Of a stretch of 23,392 nt of DNA, positions 15,542 to 23,168 are shown piece by piece. The position numbers and the translations under genes are program-made. The notes below the pieces were generated by a model. The model was not told the DNA's origin, made no database searches, and was given only the letters and a program-made list of their open reading frames with translations. Numbering within the stretch: position 1 is the stretch's first letter; the number at the start of each line of letters is the position of its first letter. Source of the DNA: an uncultured Bacilli bacterium (GTDB taxonomy: Bacteria > Bacillota_I > Bacilli_A > RF39 > UBA660). The stretch spans positions 1 through 23,392 of the forward strand of contig CANQFI010000011.1 of NCBI GenBank assembly GCA_947598455.1. The letters are read 5' to 3'.

Positions 15542-16615
15542 ATGAAAAAAACAAAAACTAAAAAAAGAAAAGTAAAAAAAAGTATTAAAATTATAATATT
15601 TATCATCCTATTAACTATAGTAGGAACTTTGGTCTATACCAATAAAGATCGTCTTTTTAAAAAAGGTAATCAAGAAACTCCTAATACTCCTAATATTATT
15701 GATGGCCAAAAAGATTTGCAAGTAATAGATCCAAAATCAAATACAAGACCAGTTGCCGTAATGATAAATAACTTAGCTACAGCTAGAAAATACCATTCAG
15801 GTTTACAAGAAGCCTATTTAGTATATGAAATAATTGTTGAAGGTGGTATAAGTCGTTATATGGCTCTTTACAAAGATGCCAATATTGATAGTATTGGTTC
15901 AATAAGAAGTTCTAGAGCATATTTTCTAGATTATGTTTTAGAAAATGATGCCATCTATGTTCACTGGGGAGGAAGTCCTGGTGCTCTAGACGATATTTCA
16001 ACATTAGGAATCAATAATATTAATGGTATTTCTTATGAAACTAAATATTTTTATCGTAATAATGATCTTAATGTATCATCAGAACATACTGGTTATACAA
16101 CATCCGAACTAATTAATAAAGGTATCAAAGAATTAGGATATCGTAATACTACCTCAAAAGAATTATTACTAAATTATACAACAGAAGAAAATGATCTTAG
16201 TAAAATAGAAGACTCTAAAGTAGCCAACAATATTGAAATTCCATATTCTAACTACGTAACTACAAGCTATGTATATGATAGTACAAATAAAGTATATAAA
16301 AGATATGTAAATGACGAAGAACACAAAGATTATGTTACTAAAAAACAATATACAGTTAAAAATATTATTACTTATAAAGTATCAAATTCAACTATAAGTA
16401 ATGATGATAAAGGACGTCAAGAACTTGACAATATTGGTCATGGTCAAGGATATTACATAAGTGAAGGCTATGCCGTCCCAATTACATGGGAGAAAAAAAC
16501 TCGTAGTTCTCAAACAGTCTATAAATATTTAAATGGTGAAGAAATTAAAGTAAATGATGGAAATACCTTTATTCAAATTCAGCCTTCATCTCAAACCTTA
16601 TCAATTAAAGAATAA
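15542..16615 (+). CDS. DUF3048 (YerB-like) membrane-anchored protein
   Basis: This 357-residue protein begins at ATG 15542; GAGGTG (15532-15537), overlapping the amidase stop, is its ribosome binding site, so the upstream in-frame TTG is not used. A very basic start (MKKTKTKKRKVKK) precedes one membrane helix (about 14-32). The extracytoplasmic part shows DUF3048 hallmarks: RPVAVMINNLATARKYHSGL, VYEIIVEGGISRYMALY, SIRSSRAYFLDYV and HWGGSPGA. B. subtilis YerB is a lipoprotein of this family; here a membrane helix replaces the lipobox. The molecular role of the family is not established. It is 8 bases after the amidase stop and presumably in the same operon. Confidence 0.85.
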   Translation: MKKTKTKKRKVKKSIKIIIFIILLTIVGTLVYTNKDRLFKKGNQETPNTPNIIDGQKDLQVIDPKSNTRPVAVMINNLATARKYHSGLQEAYLVYEIIVEGGISRYMALYKDANIDSIGSIRSSRAYFLDYVLENDAIYVHWGGSPGALDDISTLGINNINGISYETKYFYRNNDLNVSSEHTGYTTSELINKGIKELGYRNTTSKELLLNYTTEENDLSKIEDSKVANNIEIPYSNYVTTSYVYDSTNKVYKRYVNDEEHKDYVTKKQYTVKNIITYKVSNSTISNDDKGRQELDNIGHGQGYYISEGYAVPITWEKKTRSSQTVYKYLNGEEIKVNDGNTFIQIQPSSQTLSIKE

Positions 16616-16639
16616 AAAAGAACTAATAAGTTCTTTTTT
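16614..16639 (+). terminator. Intrinsic terminator of the rnr-smpB-amidase-DUF3048 unit
   Basis: AAAAAAGAAC (16614-16623) pairs with GTTCTTTTTT (16630-16639) around TAATAA. The stem starts in the stop codon. Confidence 0.85.
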
Positions 16640-16646
16640 ATTTAGG

Positions 16647-16676
16647 TTGTTTTTTTATCATAATATTTGATATAAT
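16647..16676 (+). promoter_or_regulatory. Promoter of cdaA-cdaR
   Basis: TTGTTT (16647-16652) and TATAAT (16671-16676) are 18 bases apart; TG one base before the -10 gives TGATATAAT, the same nine bases as at femX. Start would be near 16683, just ahead of the GAGGAGGGG site. Confidence 0.7.
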
Positions 16677-16706
16677 AAATATCGTAAAGAGGAGGGGAAG
16701 AAAAGA

Positions 16707-17531
16707 ATGACTTTATCTTCTGTGTGGTCAATATTTACAAAACTTATCGACATATGCGTTGTTTGGTGTATGGCGTATTATATATTAAAAAATGTTAAAA
16801 ATAATGTAAAAATGCTTTTAATTGTTAAAGGTGTTATCATTATTTTAGCAGTAAAAATTTTAAGTGATTTATTAAATTTGTATACTGTAGGATATATCCT
16901 TACTTATGTATTTGAATGGGGACCTATCGCTGTAATTGTTTTATTTCAACCAGAAATTAGAAGTTTCCTAGAATCTATTGGACGTACTAAATTATTAGGT
17001 CGTCATAAAATTCTTACTGTTGAAGAAAGAGAACGCGTTGTCTATGAAATTATGGATGCTATTGATTATTTACGTAAGAATAAAATCGGTGCTTTAATCG
17101 TCATTGAAAGAGATGTTTCTCTACAAGAATATATTAATCCAGCAACTAAAATATATGCAGATTTAACAAGCCCATTATTAGGAACAATTTTCTTTCCTAA
17201 CAGCCCACTACATGATGGTGGAGTAATTGTTCAAGGAGATAAAATAACATGTGCTGGTGCTGTTTTTAAAACTAGCATGGATCCTAATTTAAATAAAAAA
17301 TTAGGAACTCGTCATAGAGCAGCCTTAGGTATTGCTGAAGAAAGTGATGCTGTAGCTTTAATTGTTTCTGAAGAGACAGGCAAGATAAGTATCGCTGTTG
17401 ATCATGAAATTCATTATAACTTAAGTTTAGATGAATTTAGAATGATGTTAGTAGAAGAATTAAAACCAAAAACTGAGATATTCTATGATGCTGACGGAAC
17501 AGAAAGCGAAGGTGATAATGATGAAAAATAA
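16707..17531 (+). CDS. cdaA: Diadenylate cyclase CdaA (c-di-AMP synthase)
   Basis: This 274-residue protein makes c-di-AMP from two ATP; the messenger controls potassium and osmolyte transport and cell-wall balance. Three membrane helices fill about 1-85 (IDICVVWCMAYYIL, LLIVKGVIIILAV, GYILTYVFEWGPIAVIVLF). The DAC domain follows with LFQPEIRSFLESIGR, a nucleotide motif LHDGG at D170-G-G172, and the GTRHRAALG motif with R202-H-R204. The first motif is normally DGA, so the Ala is Gly here. The acidic tail (about 258-274) overlaps cdaR by 11 bases. GAGGAGGGG precedes the ATG. Also called dacA. Confidence 0.95.
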   Translation: MTLSSVWSIFTKLIDICVVWCMAYYILKNVKNNVKMLLIVKGVIIILAVKILSDLLNLYTVGYILTYVFEWGPIAVIVLFQPEIRSFLESIGRTKLLGRHKILTVEERERVVYEIMDAIDYLRKNKIGALIVIERDVSLQEYINPATKIYADLTSPLLGTIFFPNSPLHDGGVIVQGDKITCAGAVFKTSMDPNLNKKLGTRHRAALGIAEESDAVALIVSEETGKISIAVDHEIHYNLSLDEFRMMLVEELKPKTEIFYDADGTESEGDNDEK

Positions 17532-18912
17532 TAAGATTATTAACGCCTTTAAAAGTATATTCAAAGGTATATATAAAGTAATAGATAAAATACTTATAAC
17601 TCCAATTAGTACAATTGTATATAAAATAAGCAGTAAATTAGGCAAAGAAAGTAAAATAGAAAAATTATTAAACAAACCTAATATGCTAGTTTATATTTCT
17701 TTAATTTTTGCTATTTTATTATTTTGGTTAGTTGATTCACAATCATCATTGTTTGTTAATCAAGATGCCGAAATCTTAACTGGTATCCCAGTTAGAGTTC
17801 AATATAATAGTAGTGCTTATGTTATAGAAGGAGTCCCAGATACTGTTGATGTTACATTAATTGGTAAAAAAAGCCAATTATATTTAGCACGTCAACTAGG
17901 TGAAAAAGAAGTAGTCCTAGATTTAAATGACTATCATGCAAGCGATGAAGCCGTAAGAGTTAAACTATCTTATAAAAAACCAATTAAAAATTTGGAATAC
18001 AAAATAGATCCAGGTTATGTTTCTGTAGTTATAAAAGAAAAAGTTAGTGATAATAAAACAATAACTTATGATTTACTTAATCAAGATGCTTTAGATCCAA
18101 AACTAAGTGTTAAATCAGTAACTTTATCTAAATCTGATGTTATAGTAAGAGGATCACAAGATACTTTAAATAAAATAGCTACTATTAAAGCCTTAATAGA
18201 TTTAAGCAATGAAGATTTTACTAAAGCTGGAACTTACAATGTTGATAATTTAACATTAGTTGCTTATGGTAGTGATGGTACAATTGTCGGTAATGTTGAA
18301 ATGGTTGCAACTAATATTTCTGCTAAAGTTGAATTAGATTCTTATTCTAAACGTGTTCCTGTTAGAATTCAAACTACTGGAAGTTTAGTAGAAGGAAAAG
18401 CTATATCATCAATTACCATCAATGGTACTAATGCCAGTGATTTTGAAACAACTATTTATGGCGATGAAACATCTCTAGAAAAAATAAATGAAATAGTTGT
18501 CACAATAGACGTTGATAAACAAGGTAATAATGGTTCTAAAAAATCAAATGTTACCTTACCAAAACCATCTGGTGTAAGAAGTATCAGTGATGAATCTGTA
18601 AGTATTGTTCTAAACTTTGGTGACGCTAAACAACGAACCATCCGTCTAGAAGGTATTTCACCGCGTAATTTACCAAATGGCTTAACAGCTCAACTTGCTA
18701 ATGAAGACGATAAATATGTTGAAATTCAAGTAATTGGTGTTGAATCAGTCATTAATGATTTAGACGAAAATTCAACGGATATTAAAGCATATGTCGATTT
18801 AACTGGTAAGACAGCCGGTCGCTATACAGTTGATGTAATGGTTGAAGGAACCGATTCTAGATTACAATACATTGTAACCAAAAAAGTAGAAATTGTTTTA
18901 ACCAACTCATAA
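17521..18912 (+). CDS. cdaR: CdaA regulator CdaR (YbbR-domain protein)
   Basis: This 463-residue protein begins at ATG 17521, 5 bases after GGTGA; the ATG at 17518 is too close to that site. Residues 1-53 are a basic amphipathic cytoplasmic part and 54-72 a membrane helix. The rest consists of repeated extracellular YbbR domains with the GIPVRVQ-type start and the V-x-G-x-x-x-x-[VL] strands (PDTVDVTLIGKKSQL, LSKSDVIVRGSQDTL, ETTIYGDETSLEKI, KYVEIQVIGVESVI), about four in all. CdaR binds and tunes CdaA in Bacillota. The reading frame overlap with cdaA implies coupled translation. glmM, normally next, is absent here. Confidence 0.93.
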   Translation: MKNNKIINAFKSIFKGIYKVIDKILITPISTIVYKISSKLGKESKIEKLLNKPNMLVYISLIFAILLFWLVDSQSSLFVNQDAEILTGIPVRVQYNSSAYVIEGVPDTVDVTLIGKKSQLYLARQLGEKEVVLDLNDYHASDEAVRVKLSYKKPIKNLEYKIDPGYVSVVIKEKVSDNKTITYDLLNQDALDPKLSVKSVTLSKSDVIVRGSQDTLNKIATIKALIDLSNEDFTKAGTYNVDNLTLVAYGSDGTIVGNVEMVATNISAKVELDSYSKRVPVRIQTTGSLVEGKAISSITINGTNASDFETTIYGDETSLEKINEIVVTIDVDKQGNNGSKKSNVTLPKPSGVRSISDESVSIVLNFGDAKQRTIRLEGISPRNLPNGLTAQLANEDDKYVEIQVIGVESVINDLDENSTDIKAYVDLTGKTAGRYTVDVMVEGTDSRLQYIVTKKVEIVLTNS

Positions 18913-18916
18913 AAAT

Positions 18917-18947
18917 AAAATGACTCATTATTCATGAGTCATTTTTT
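18917..18947. terminator. Bidirectional terminator between cdaR and the DUF378 gene
   Basis: AAAATGACTCAT (18917-18928) pairs with ATGAGTCATTTT (18934-18945) around five bases; T runs follow on the plus strand. It covers the last codons of the minus-strand gene. Confidence 0.85.
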
Positions 18948-19128
18948 CTTCAAAAAAGTACGCAATACTTATTAATGAAGCAATACCTATAATAATATAG
19001 ATAAGATTATTAATCATAGTGCTTTTAATTAGTAAGGTAACTAAATTTATGTTAAAAATACCAATTAAGCCCCAGTTTAAAGCTCCAACTATCGTTAAAG
19101 CAAGAGCTATTTTCTTAATTATTTCCAT
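18928..19128 (-). CDS. DUF378 family small membrane protein
   Basis: This 66-residue protein has two membrane helices. It reads MEIIKKIALALTIVGALNWG and continues LIGIFNINLV, close to the DUF378 (YuzA-like) pattern, in which an IGALNWGL-type motif is conserved. The ATG complement at 19126-19128 is chosen because AAGGAAGG lies just upstream; an in-frame ATG 12 codons earlier has no such site and would spoil the N-terminus. No function is established for this family. It stands alone between cdaR and a divergent lipoprotein gene. Confidence 0.8.
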   Translation of the reverse strand: MEIIKKIALALTIVGALNWGLIGIFNINLVTLLIKSTMINNLIYIIIGIASLISIAYFFEEKMTHE

Positions 19129-19231
19129 ATAAAACCTTCCTTTTCTATTTATAGTATTGAACATAATTTATATTTTATGTATGAATATTTATTATTTTAA
19201 ATAATATTATTAATTAGAAAAGGTTGGTGTT

Positions 19232-20269
19232 ATGAAAAAAATTTTATTGTTGTTTGTAAGTATTTTGTTATTAACAGGCTGTGGTAAGGTTGATAAAGAT
19301 AAACTAATTAAAAATTTCAAAAATGAAGTAGAAAGTGCTAAATCATATACTTTAGATAGTAAAATGGAAATATACAATGCTGAAGATACATTTGAATACG
19401 ACATCAAAGTTTCTTATATGGATGGAGATTATTTTAAAGTTGACATGTTAAACACATTAAGTAACCATGAACAAATTATTTTGCGTAATGGTGACGAAGT
19501 ATATGTCGTTACACCTAGCTTAAATAAAAGTTATAAATTTGTAAGTGAATGGCCATATAATAGTAGTCAATCATATATTTTAAATTCTTTAGTAAAAGAT
19601 CTTGATGCTGACGAAGAAATTGAATTTAATAAAGAAGAAGATGGATATTCATTAATAGTTGATGTAGATTATCCAAATAATGCTAATTTGAAATATGAAA
19701 AAATATATTTTGATAAAAATATGAATTTAAAAACAGTAAGTGTTTATGATGACGAAGATATTATATCATTAAAAGTTGAATTTAATAAAATAGATTATAA
19801 AGCTAATCTTAAAGAAGAGGATTTTAGTGTGGATAACTTAGTTGATGAAAATTGTTGTAACAATGTAGATGATGAAGATGAAGAAAGTAATACGGAAACA
19901 AATATTAACGAAGAGGAAACAGCTTCTTTAAAAGATATTATTTATCCTTTATATGTACCTACTAATACATTCTTAAAAAGCAAAGAAACAGTTAATACTG
20001 AAAATGGCGAAAGAGTAATATTAACATTTAATGGTGACAAAAATTTTGTGATCATTGAAGAAGCTAGTAAAGTTTACGATGACTTTGAAATAATTCCAGT
20101 TTATGGAGATCCAACTATGCTAAGTAATACCATCGGTGCTTTAAGTACTAACTCTTTATCATGGTCAGTCGGTAATATAGACTATTATTTGGCAAGCAAT
20201 GATTTAAGCACCTCAGAAATATTAACAATTGCTGATTCTTTAAATCAAACAGTTTTAGTTGAAAAATAA
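19232..20269 (+). CDS. Lipoprotein with LolA-like and DUF4367-like domains
   Basis: This 345-residue protein has a lipoprotein signal peptide with lipobox LLTGC, lipid attachment expected at Cys17. Residues about 25-205 look like the LolA/GerS-type open beta-barrel seen in Gram-positive lipoproteins (ESAKSYTLDSKMEIY, YFKVDMLNT, IILRNGDEVYVVTPSLNKSYKF, KYEKIYFDKNMNLKTVSVYD). An acidic linker with a Cys pair (208-209) leads to a C-terminal domain (about 232-345) resembling DUF4367 (YPLYVPTNTF, GERVILTFNGDKNFVIIEE, LSWSVGNIDYYLAS, LSTSEILTIADSL). GGTTGG is a weak ribosome binding site. It probably sits on the outer membrane face; partner and cargo are unknown. Confidence 0.75.
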   Translation: MKKILLLFVSILLLTGCGKVDKDKLIKNFKNEVESAKSYTLDSKMEIYNAEDTFEYDIKVSYMDGDYFKVDMLNTLSNHEQIILRNGDEVYVVTPSLNKSYKFVSEWPYNSSQSYILNSLVKDLDADEEIEFNKEEDGYSLIVDVDYPNNANLKYEKIYFDKNMNLKTVSVYDDEDIISLKVEFNKIDYKANLKEEDFSVDNLVDENCCNNVDDEDEESNTETNINEEETASLKDIIYPLYVPTNTFLKSKETVNTENGERVILTFNGDKNFVIIEEASKVYDDFEIIPVYGDPTMLSNTIGALSTNSLSWSVGNIDYYLASNDLSTSEILTIADSLNQTVLVEK

Positions 20270-20314
20270 TGAATAAGTTATTATAATAAATACCATTATA
20301 ACTATGTAATTCCA

Positions 20315-20342
20315 ACATTTATTTGCTTTGGTTACTAAATGT
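20315..20342 (+). repeat. Inverted repeat overlapping a promoter (possible operator)
   Basis: ACATTTA (20315-20321) and TAAATGT (20336-20342) are perfect inverted copies with centres 21 bases apart, about two DNA turns. The -35 of the next promoter lies between them. No T run follows, so it is not a terminator. In AT-rich DNA a chance match is possible. Confidence 0.35.
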
Positions 20343-20350
20343 GTTATAAT
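20323..20350 (+). promoter_or_regulatory. Promoter of the lysine-tailed membrane protein gene
   Basis: TTGCTT (20323-20328) and TATAAT (20345-20350) are 16 bases apart. The start would be near 20356, so AAGGTGG (20357-20363) is almost at the RNA 5' end and the leader is very short. Confidence 0.6.
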
Positions 20351-20368
20351 TGAGACAAGGTGGTTTAA

Positions 20369-21037
20369 ATGGAAAAAAAGAAAAATGAAGTAAAGAAAAA
20401 AACAGCATCTAAAACTGATAAAGTAGATAAAAAGGTTACAGAAGTAACCAAAAAAGAAAAAAATATAGATAAATCAAAATCTAAAAAAGTAAACAAAATT
20501 CAATTTGAAACAACAGAACAAGCCGAAGTAAAGAAATTCTTTATTGTTATTATTGTTGTATTACTTTGTGTTGGAGGAATTTACTTATTTACAAGAGCAT
20601 TTGTATCAAAGGATTTATTTAAAAAAGATGAACCTGTTACTGAAGAAATTCAAGATGGTGCCTTTAATGATGAAGTTGCCATAATGGGTCAAATATTTAA
20701 TCGCCCATATGAAGATTATTATGTAATTATTTATGACCAAACTGAAGGTAAAAACGTTGGGGATATGTCTAACATCGTTTACAATTATTCTCAAAAAGAA
20801 GACGAAAAGAAGCTTCATATGTATTCTGTAGATTTATCTAATGAGTTAAATAAATCATATTATGATAAGGATAACGAAAATACTTCTGCTAAAACTCTAA
20901 AAGATATGAAAGTCGGCGATAATACATTGTTAAGAATTAAGAAAAACAAAAAAACGGGAAATCTTGAAGTTTCAAAATATATAACAGATATTGATGCAAT
21001 GAAAAAAGAATTAGGTATTGAAGAAACAGATAAATAA
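20369..21037 (+). CDS. Lysine-tailed single-pass membrane protein, perhaps with a degenerate thioredoxin-like fold
   Basis: This 222-residue protein starts with a strongly basic Lys/Thr/Val/Glu tail (1-56) before one membrane helix (57-76). The external part (about 80-222) has a strand EDYYVIIYD, a helix and a second strand LHMYSVDLSNELNKSY, then DNTLLRIKKNKKTGNLEVSKYI. This strand order recalls thioredoxin folds, in which CxxC follows the first strand; here QTEGKN stands in that place with no Cys, so redox activity is unlikely. The family is not recognised with certainty. It has its own promoter and terminator and is next to the CtpA gene. Confidence 0.5.
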   Translation: MEKKKNEVKKKTASKTDKVDKKVTEVTKKEKNIDKSKSKKVNKIQFETTEQAEVKKFFIVIIVVLLCVGGIYLFTRAFVSKDLFKKDEPVTEEIQDGAFNDEVAIMGQIFNRPYEDYYVIIYDQTEGKNVGDMSNIVYNYSQKEDEKKLHMYSVDLSNELNKSYYDKDNENTSAKTLKDMKVGDNTLLRIKKNKKTGNLEVSKYITDIDAMKKELGIEETDK

Positions 21038-21060
21038 TATTTGTTAAAAAAAATTTGATT

Positions 21061-21089
21061 AAAGTTTGATTTTAGTATCAAACTTTTTT
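21061..21089 (+). terminator. Intrinsic terminator
   Basis: AAAGTTTGAT (21061-21070) pairs perfectly with ATCAAACTTT (21077-21086) around TTTAGT, with T to 21089. It lies 24 bases after the stop of the lysine-tailed protein gene. Confidence 0.88.
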
Positions 21090-21124
21090 CTATTATGATA
21101 TCATTTTAAATAGAAGGTGACTTT

Positions 21125-22513
21125 ATGAAAAAAGAACAAGAAAAAGAAAAAAAGTTAACAAAAAAACAAAATGAATTAAATAAAAATCAAAAAAAAAATA
21201 GTCCCAAAAAAGAAGTTACTTTAGATTCTAAAAAAAATAAATTACCAAAAAATTCTAAACAAAAAAAATCATCAAATAATTCAAAATCAAAACCTAAAAA
21301 AACGCTAATAGCTGCTGAAAAAGTTAATAAAAAAGATAAGCAAATCAAAGATGGAAAATTTAGAGTCGATATTCTTGATATACTTATCATAGTAGTGTTA
21401 ACTTCTATTGTATCTTGCGTTCTTACTGGTTTAATATTAAATTATCAATATAAGCAAAACAATTTAAAGAAAGAATTAAATACTGATGAAAATATTAATG
21501 AATTTTTAAATACTTATACTGAAATTGTTAATAACTATTATGAAGAAGTAGATGAAAAAGGTATGGTAGAAGCAGCTATATCTGGTATGTTAAATTACCT
21601 TGAGGATAATTATTCTATTTACTTGGACAAAGATGAAACTGATGCATTATCAGAAATATTAGATAGTTCTTATGAAGGTATTGGTATAGTAACAATTGGC
21701 AATGTTATTTATCAAGTTTATGATAATTCACCTGCTATTGAAGCTGGTTTAAAAGCAAATGATGAAATAATTAAAGTAAATGGTCAAGAAATAAATAGTG
21801 ATAACTTTGACATAATAGATGAACTAATTTCTAAAAACGAAACAGATACTAATGAAATAATTGTTAAAAGAAAAAATGAAAAATTAACATTTAATGTTGG
21901 CAAATCAAAAGTAACAATTCCTGTAACGGCTACCAACACATTTAAAATGAATAACCAAATAATTGGCTATATTTCATTAAGCTCTTTTTCTGAAAAATCA
22001 TTTGAAGAATTTCAAGAAAAATTAATGGCATTAGAAAATGATGATAAAATCAATTCTTTAATAATCGATCTAAGAAGTAATACAGGCGGATATTTAAATT
22101 CAGCCTTTAATATAGCTAGCATTTTTATTGAAAAAGGTAAAACTATATATTCGTTAGAAAATAAAAATAATACAACAACATACAAAGATGAAACTAAAGA
22201 TAACCGTAACTATAAAATTGTTGTTTTAGTAAATAATCAAACAGCCTCTGCAGCCGAAGTATTAACAGCCGCCTTAAAAGATAGTTATGGTGCAACTATT
22301 GTTGGGACATTAACTTATGGTAAAGGTAAAGTTCAAACAACAATGAGTTACGGAGACACAATGATGAAATATACTTCTGCCAAATGGTTGAGGCCTAATG
22401 GTGAATGTATTGATGAAATTGGCATAAAACCAGATTATGAAGTCGAAATTGAATATAAAGACAATACAATTTATGATAAACAACTAGATAAAGCAATTGA
22501 CTTGTTGAAATAA
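21125..22513 (+). CDS. CtpA-type carboxyl-terminal processing protease (S41) with lysine-rich tail
   Basis: This 462-residue protein has an unusual basic cytoplasmic tail of about 80 residues (mostly Lys, Asn, Gln, Ser) before one membrane helix (about 83-105). The external part has the S41 helical region (about 120-180), a PDZ domain (about 180-255, with YEGIGIVTIGN and SPAIEAGLKANDEIIKVNG) and the protease core. The Ser-Lys-Gln triad is visible as S375 (QTASAAE), K400 and Q404 (YGKGKVQ); the spacing of +25 and +29 equals that of B. subtilis CtpB (S309, K334, Q338). RSNTGGYL is also conserved. Such proteases trim or destroy envelope proteins from the C-terminus. AGAAGGTGA precedes the ATG. 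Confidence 0.93.
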   Translation: MKKEQEKEKKLTKKQNELNKNQKKNSPKKEVTLDSKKNKLPKNSKQKKSSNNSKSKPKKTLIAAEKVNKKDKQIKDGKFRVDILDILIIVVLTSIVSCVLTGLILNYQYKQNNLKKELNTDENINEFLNTYTEIVNNYYEEVDEKGMVEAAISGMLNYLEDNYSIYLDKDETDALSEILDSSYEGIGIVTIGNVIYQVYDNSPAIEAGLKANDEIIKVNGQEINSDNFDIIDELISKNETDTNEIIVKRKNEKLTFNVGKSKVTIPVTATNTFKMNNQIIGYISLSSFSEKSFEEFQEKLMALENDDKINSLIIDLRSNTGGYLNSAFNIASIFIEKGKTIYSLENKNNTTTYKDETKDNRNYKIVVLVNNQTASAAEVLTAALKDSYGATIVGTLTYGKGKVQTTMSYGDTMMKYTSAKWLRPNGECIDEIGIKPDYEVEIEYKDNTIYDKQLDKAIDLLK

Positions 22514-22535
22514 AAGGCACTTTTTAAGTGTCTTT
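22513..22535 (+). terminator. Probable terminator after the CtpA gene
   Basis: AAAGGCACTT (22513-22522) pairs with AAGTGTCTTT (22526-22535), one G-U, around TTT. The following bases (ATTTGTTATTTT) are T-rich but interrupted, so efficiency is uncertain. Confidence 0.6.
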
Positions 22536-22537
22536 AT

Positions 22538-22566
22538 TTGTTATTTTAAAAAAAATATTATATAAT
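22538..22566 (+). promoter_or_regulatory. Promoter of the Ntdp-like gene
   Basis: TTGTTA (22538-22543) and TATAAT (22561-22566) with a 17-base spacer. Start near 22573, 15 bases before the ATG; the ribosome binding site (AGCGGGA) is poor. Confidence 0.7.
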
Positions 22567-22587
22567 GATTAGCGAAAGCGGGATTTT

Positions 22588-23121
22588 ATGAATGAATTAA
22601 AAATCGGAGACAAGCTAAAGATTTACTGCTACAAACATGATGGTACTTTAGAACATACGTCTGATGAAGCCATTGTTTTGGAAAATACAGATGAATATTT
22701 AGTATGTGGAAATGGTAGAACTAAAATAACCGAAAAAGATGGACGAAGTCATATGACTAATGAACCAGCTGTACTATTTTTTTATAAAGATCACTGGTTT
22801 AACATAATTGGACAGCTAAAAAAATTCGGTTTATTCTATTATTGCAATATTGCATCACCGTATATGATAGATGGTAAATCAATTAAATATATAGATTATG
22901 ATTTAGATTTGCGAGTATTTCCTGATGGAGGTTTTAGAATATTAGATCGTAACGAATATAATTATCATAAAAAAACAATGCATTACACAGAAGAATTAGA
23001 TAAAATTTTAAAATCGGAACTTACATACTTAATTGAAAAGAAAAGAGCAGAAAGTGGTCCTTTTGAGCCAGGAATAGTAGATAAATATTATAAATTATAC
23101 GAAGAAATAAAAAAATATTAA
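22588..23121 (+). CDS. Nucleoside tri-/diphosphate phosphatase, DUF402/Ntdp family
   Basis: This 177-residue protein matches the size and pattern of B. subtilis YgaC and S. aureus Ntdp (SA1684), which hydrolyse nucleoside tri- and diphosphates with a divalent metal. Family-like segments are the N-terminal beta barrel (IQ-type start GDKLKIYCYKHDG, EPAVLFFYKDHWFNIIGQ), FYYCNIASPYMIDGKSIKYIDYDLDLRVFPDG with the acidic metal-binding cluster, and the C-terminal helices (GPFEPGIVDKYYKLYEEIK). The ATG is supported by its own promoter, although its ribosome binding site is weak. It is transcribed toward the rRNA operon. Confidence 0.87.
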   Translation: MNELKIGDKLKIYCYKHDGTLEHTSDEAIVLENTDEYLVCGNGRTKITEKDGRSHMTNEPAVLFFYKDHWFNIIGQLKKFGLFYYCNIASPYMIDGKSIKYIDYDLDLRVFPDGGFRILDRNEYNYHKKTMHYTEELDKILKSELTYLIEKKRAESGPFEPGIVDKYYKLYEEIKKY

Positions 23122-23139
23122 ATTTTTTTGTTTTTTTTA

Positions 23140-23168
23140 TTGCATTTACATTTTTTTTGTTATATACT
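23140..23168 (+). promoter_or_regulatory. Upstream rRNA operon promoter P1 (probable)
   Basis: TTGCAT (23140-23145) and TATACT (23163-23168) are 17 bases apart, 130 bases ahead of a second, stronger promoter. The predicted RNA would begin with a hairpin, GATGTTT (23175-23181) with AAACATC (23193-23199). Confidence 0.5.

Noticed and set aside
17460..17675. Minus-strand 71-residue hydrophobic frame over the cdaA-cdaR junction
   Set aside because: It is antisense to two well-defined overlapping genes and lacks a ribosome binding site.
19190..19206. TATTATTT-T-AAATAATA palindrome before the lipoprotein gene as an operator
   Set aside because: It consists only of A and T in very AT-rich DNA, so a chance origin is likely.
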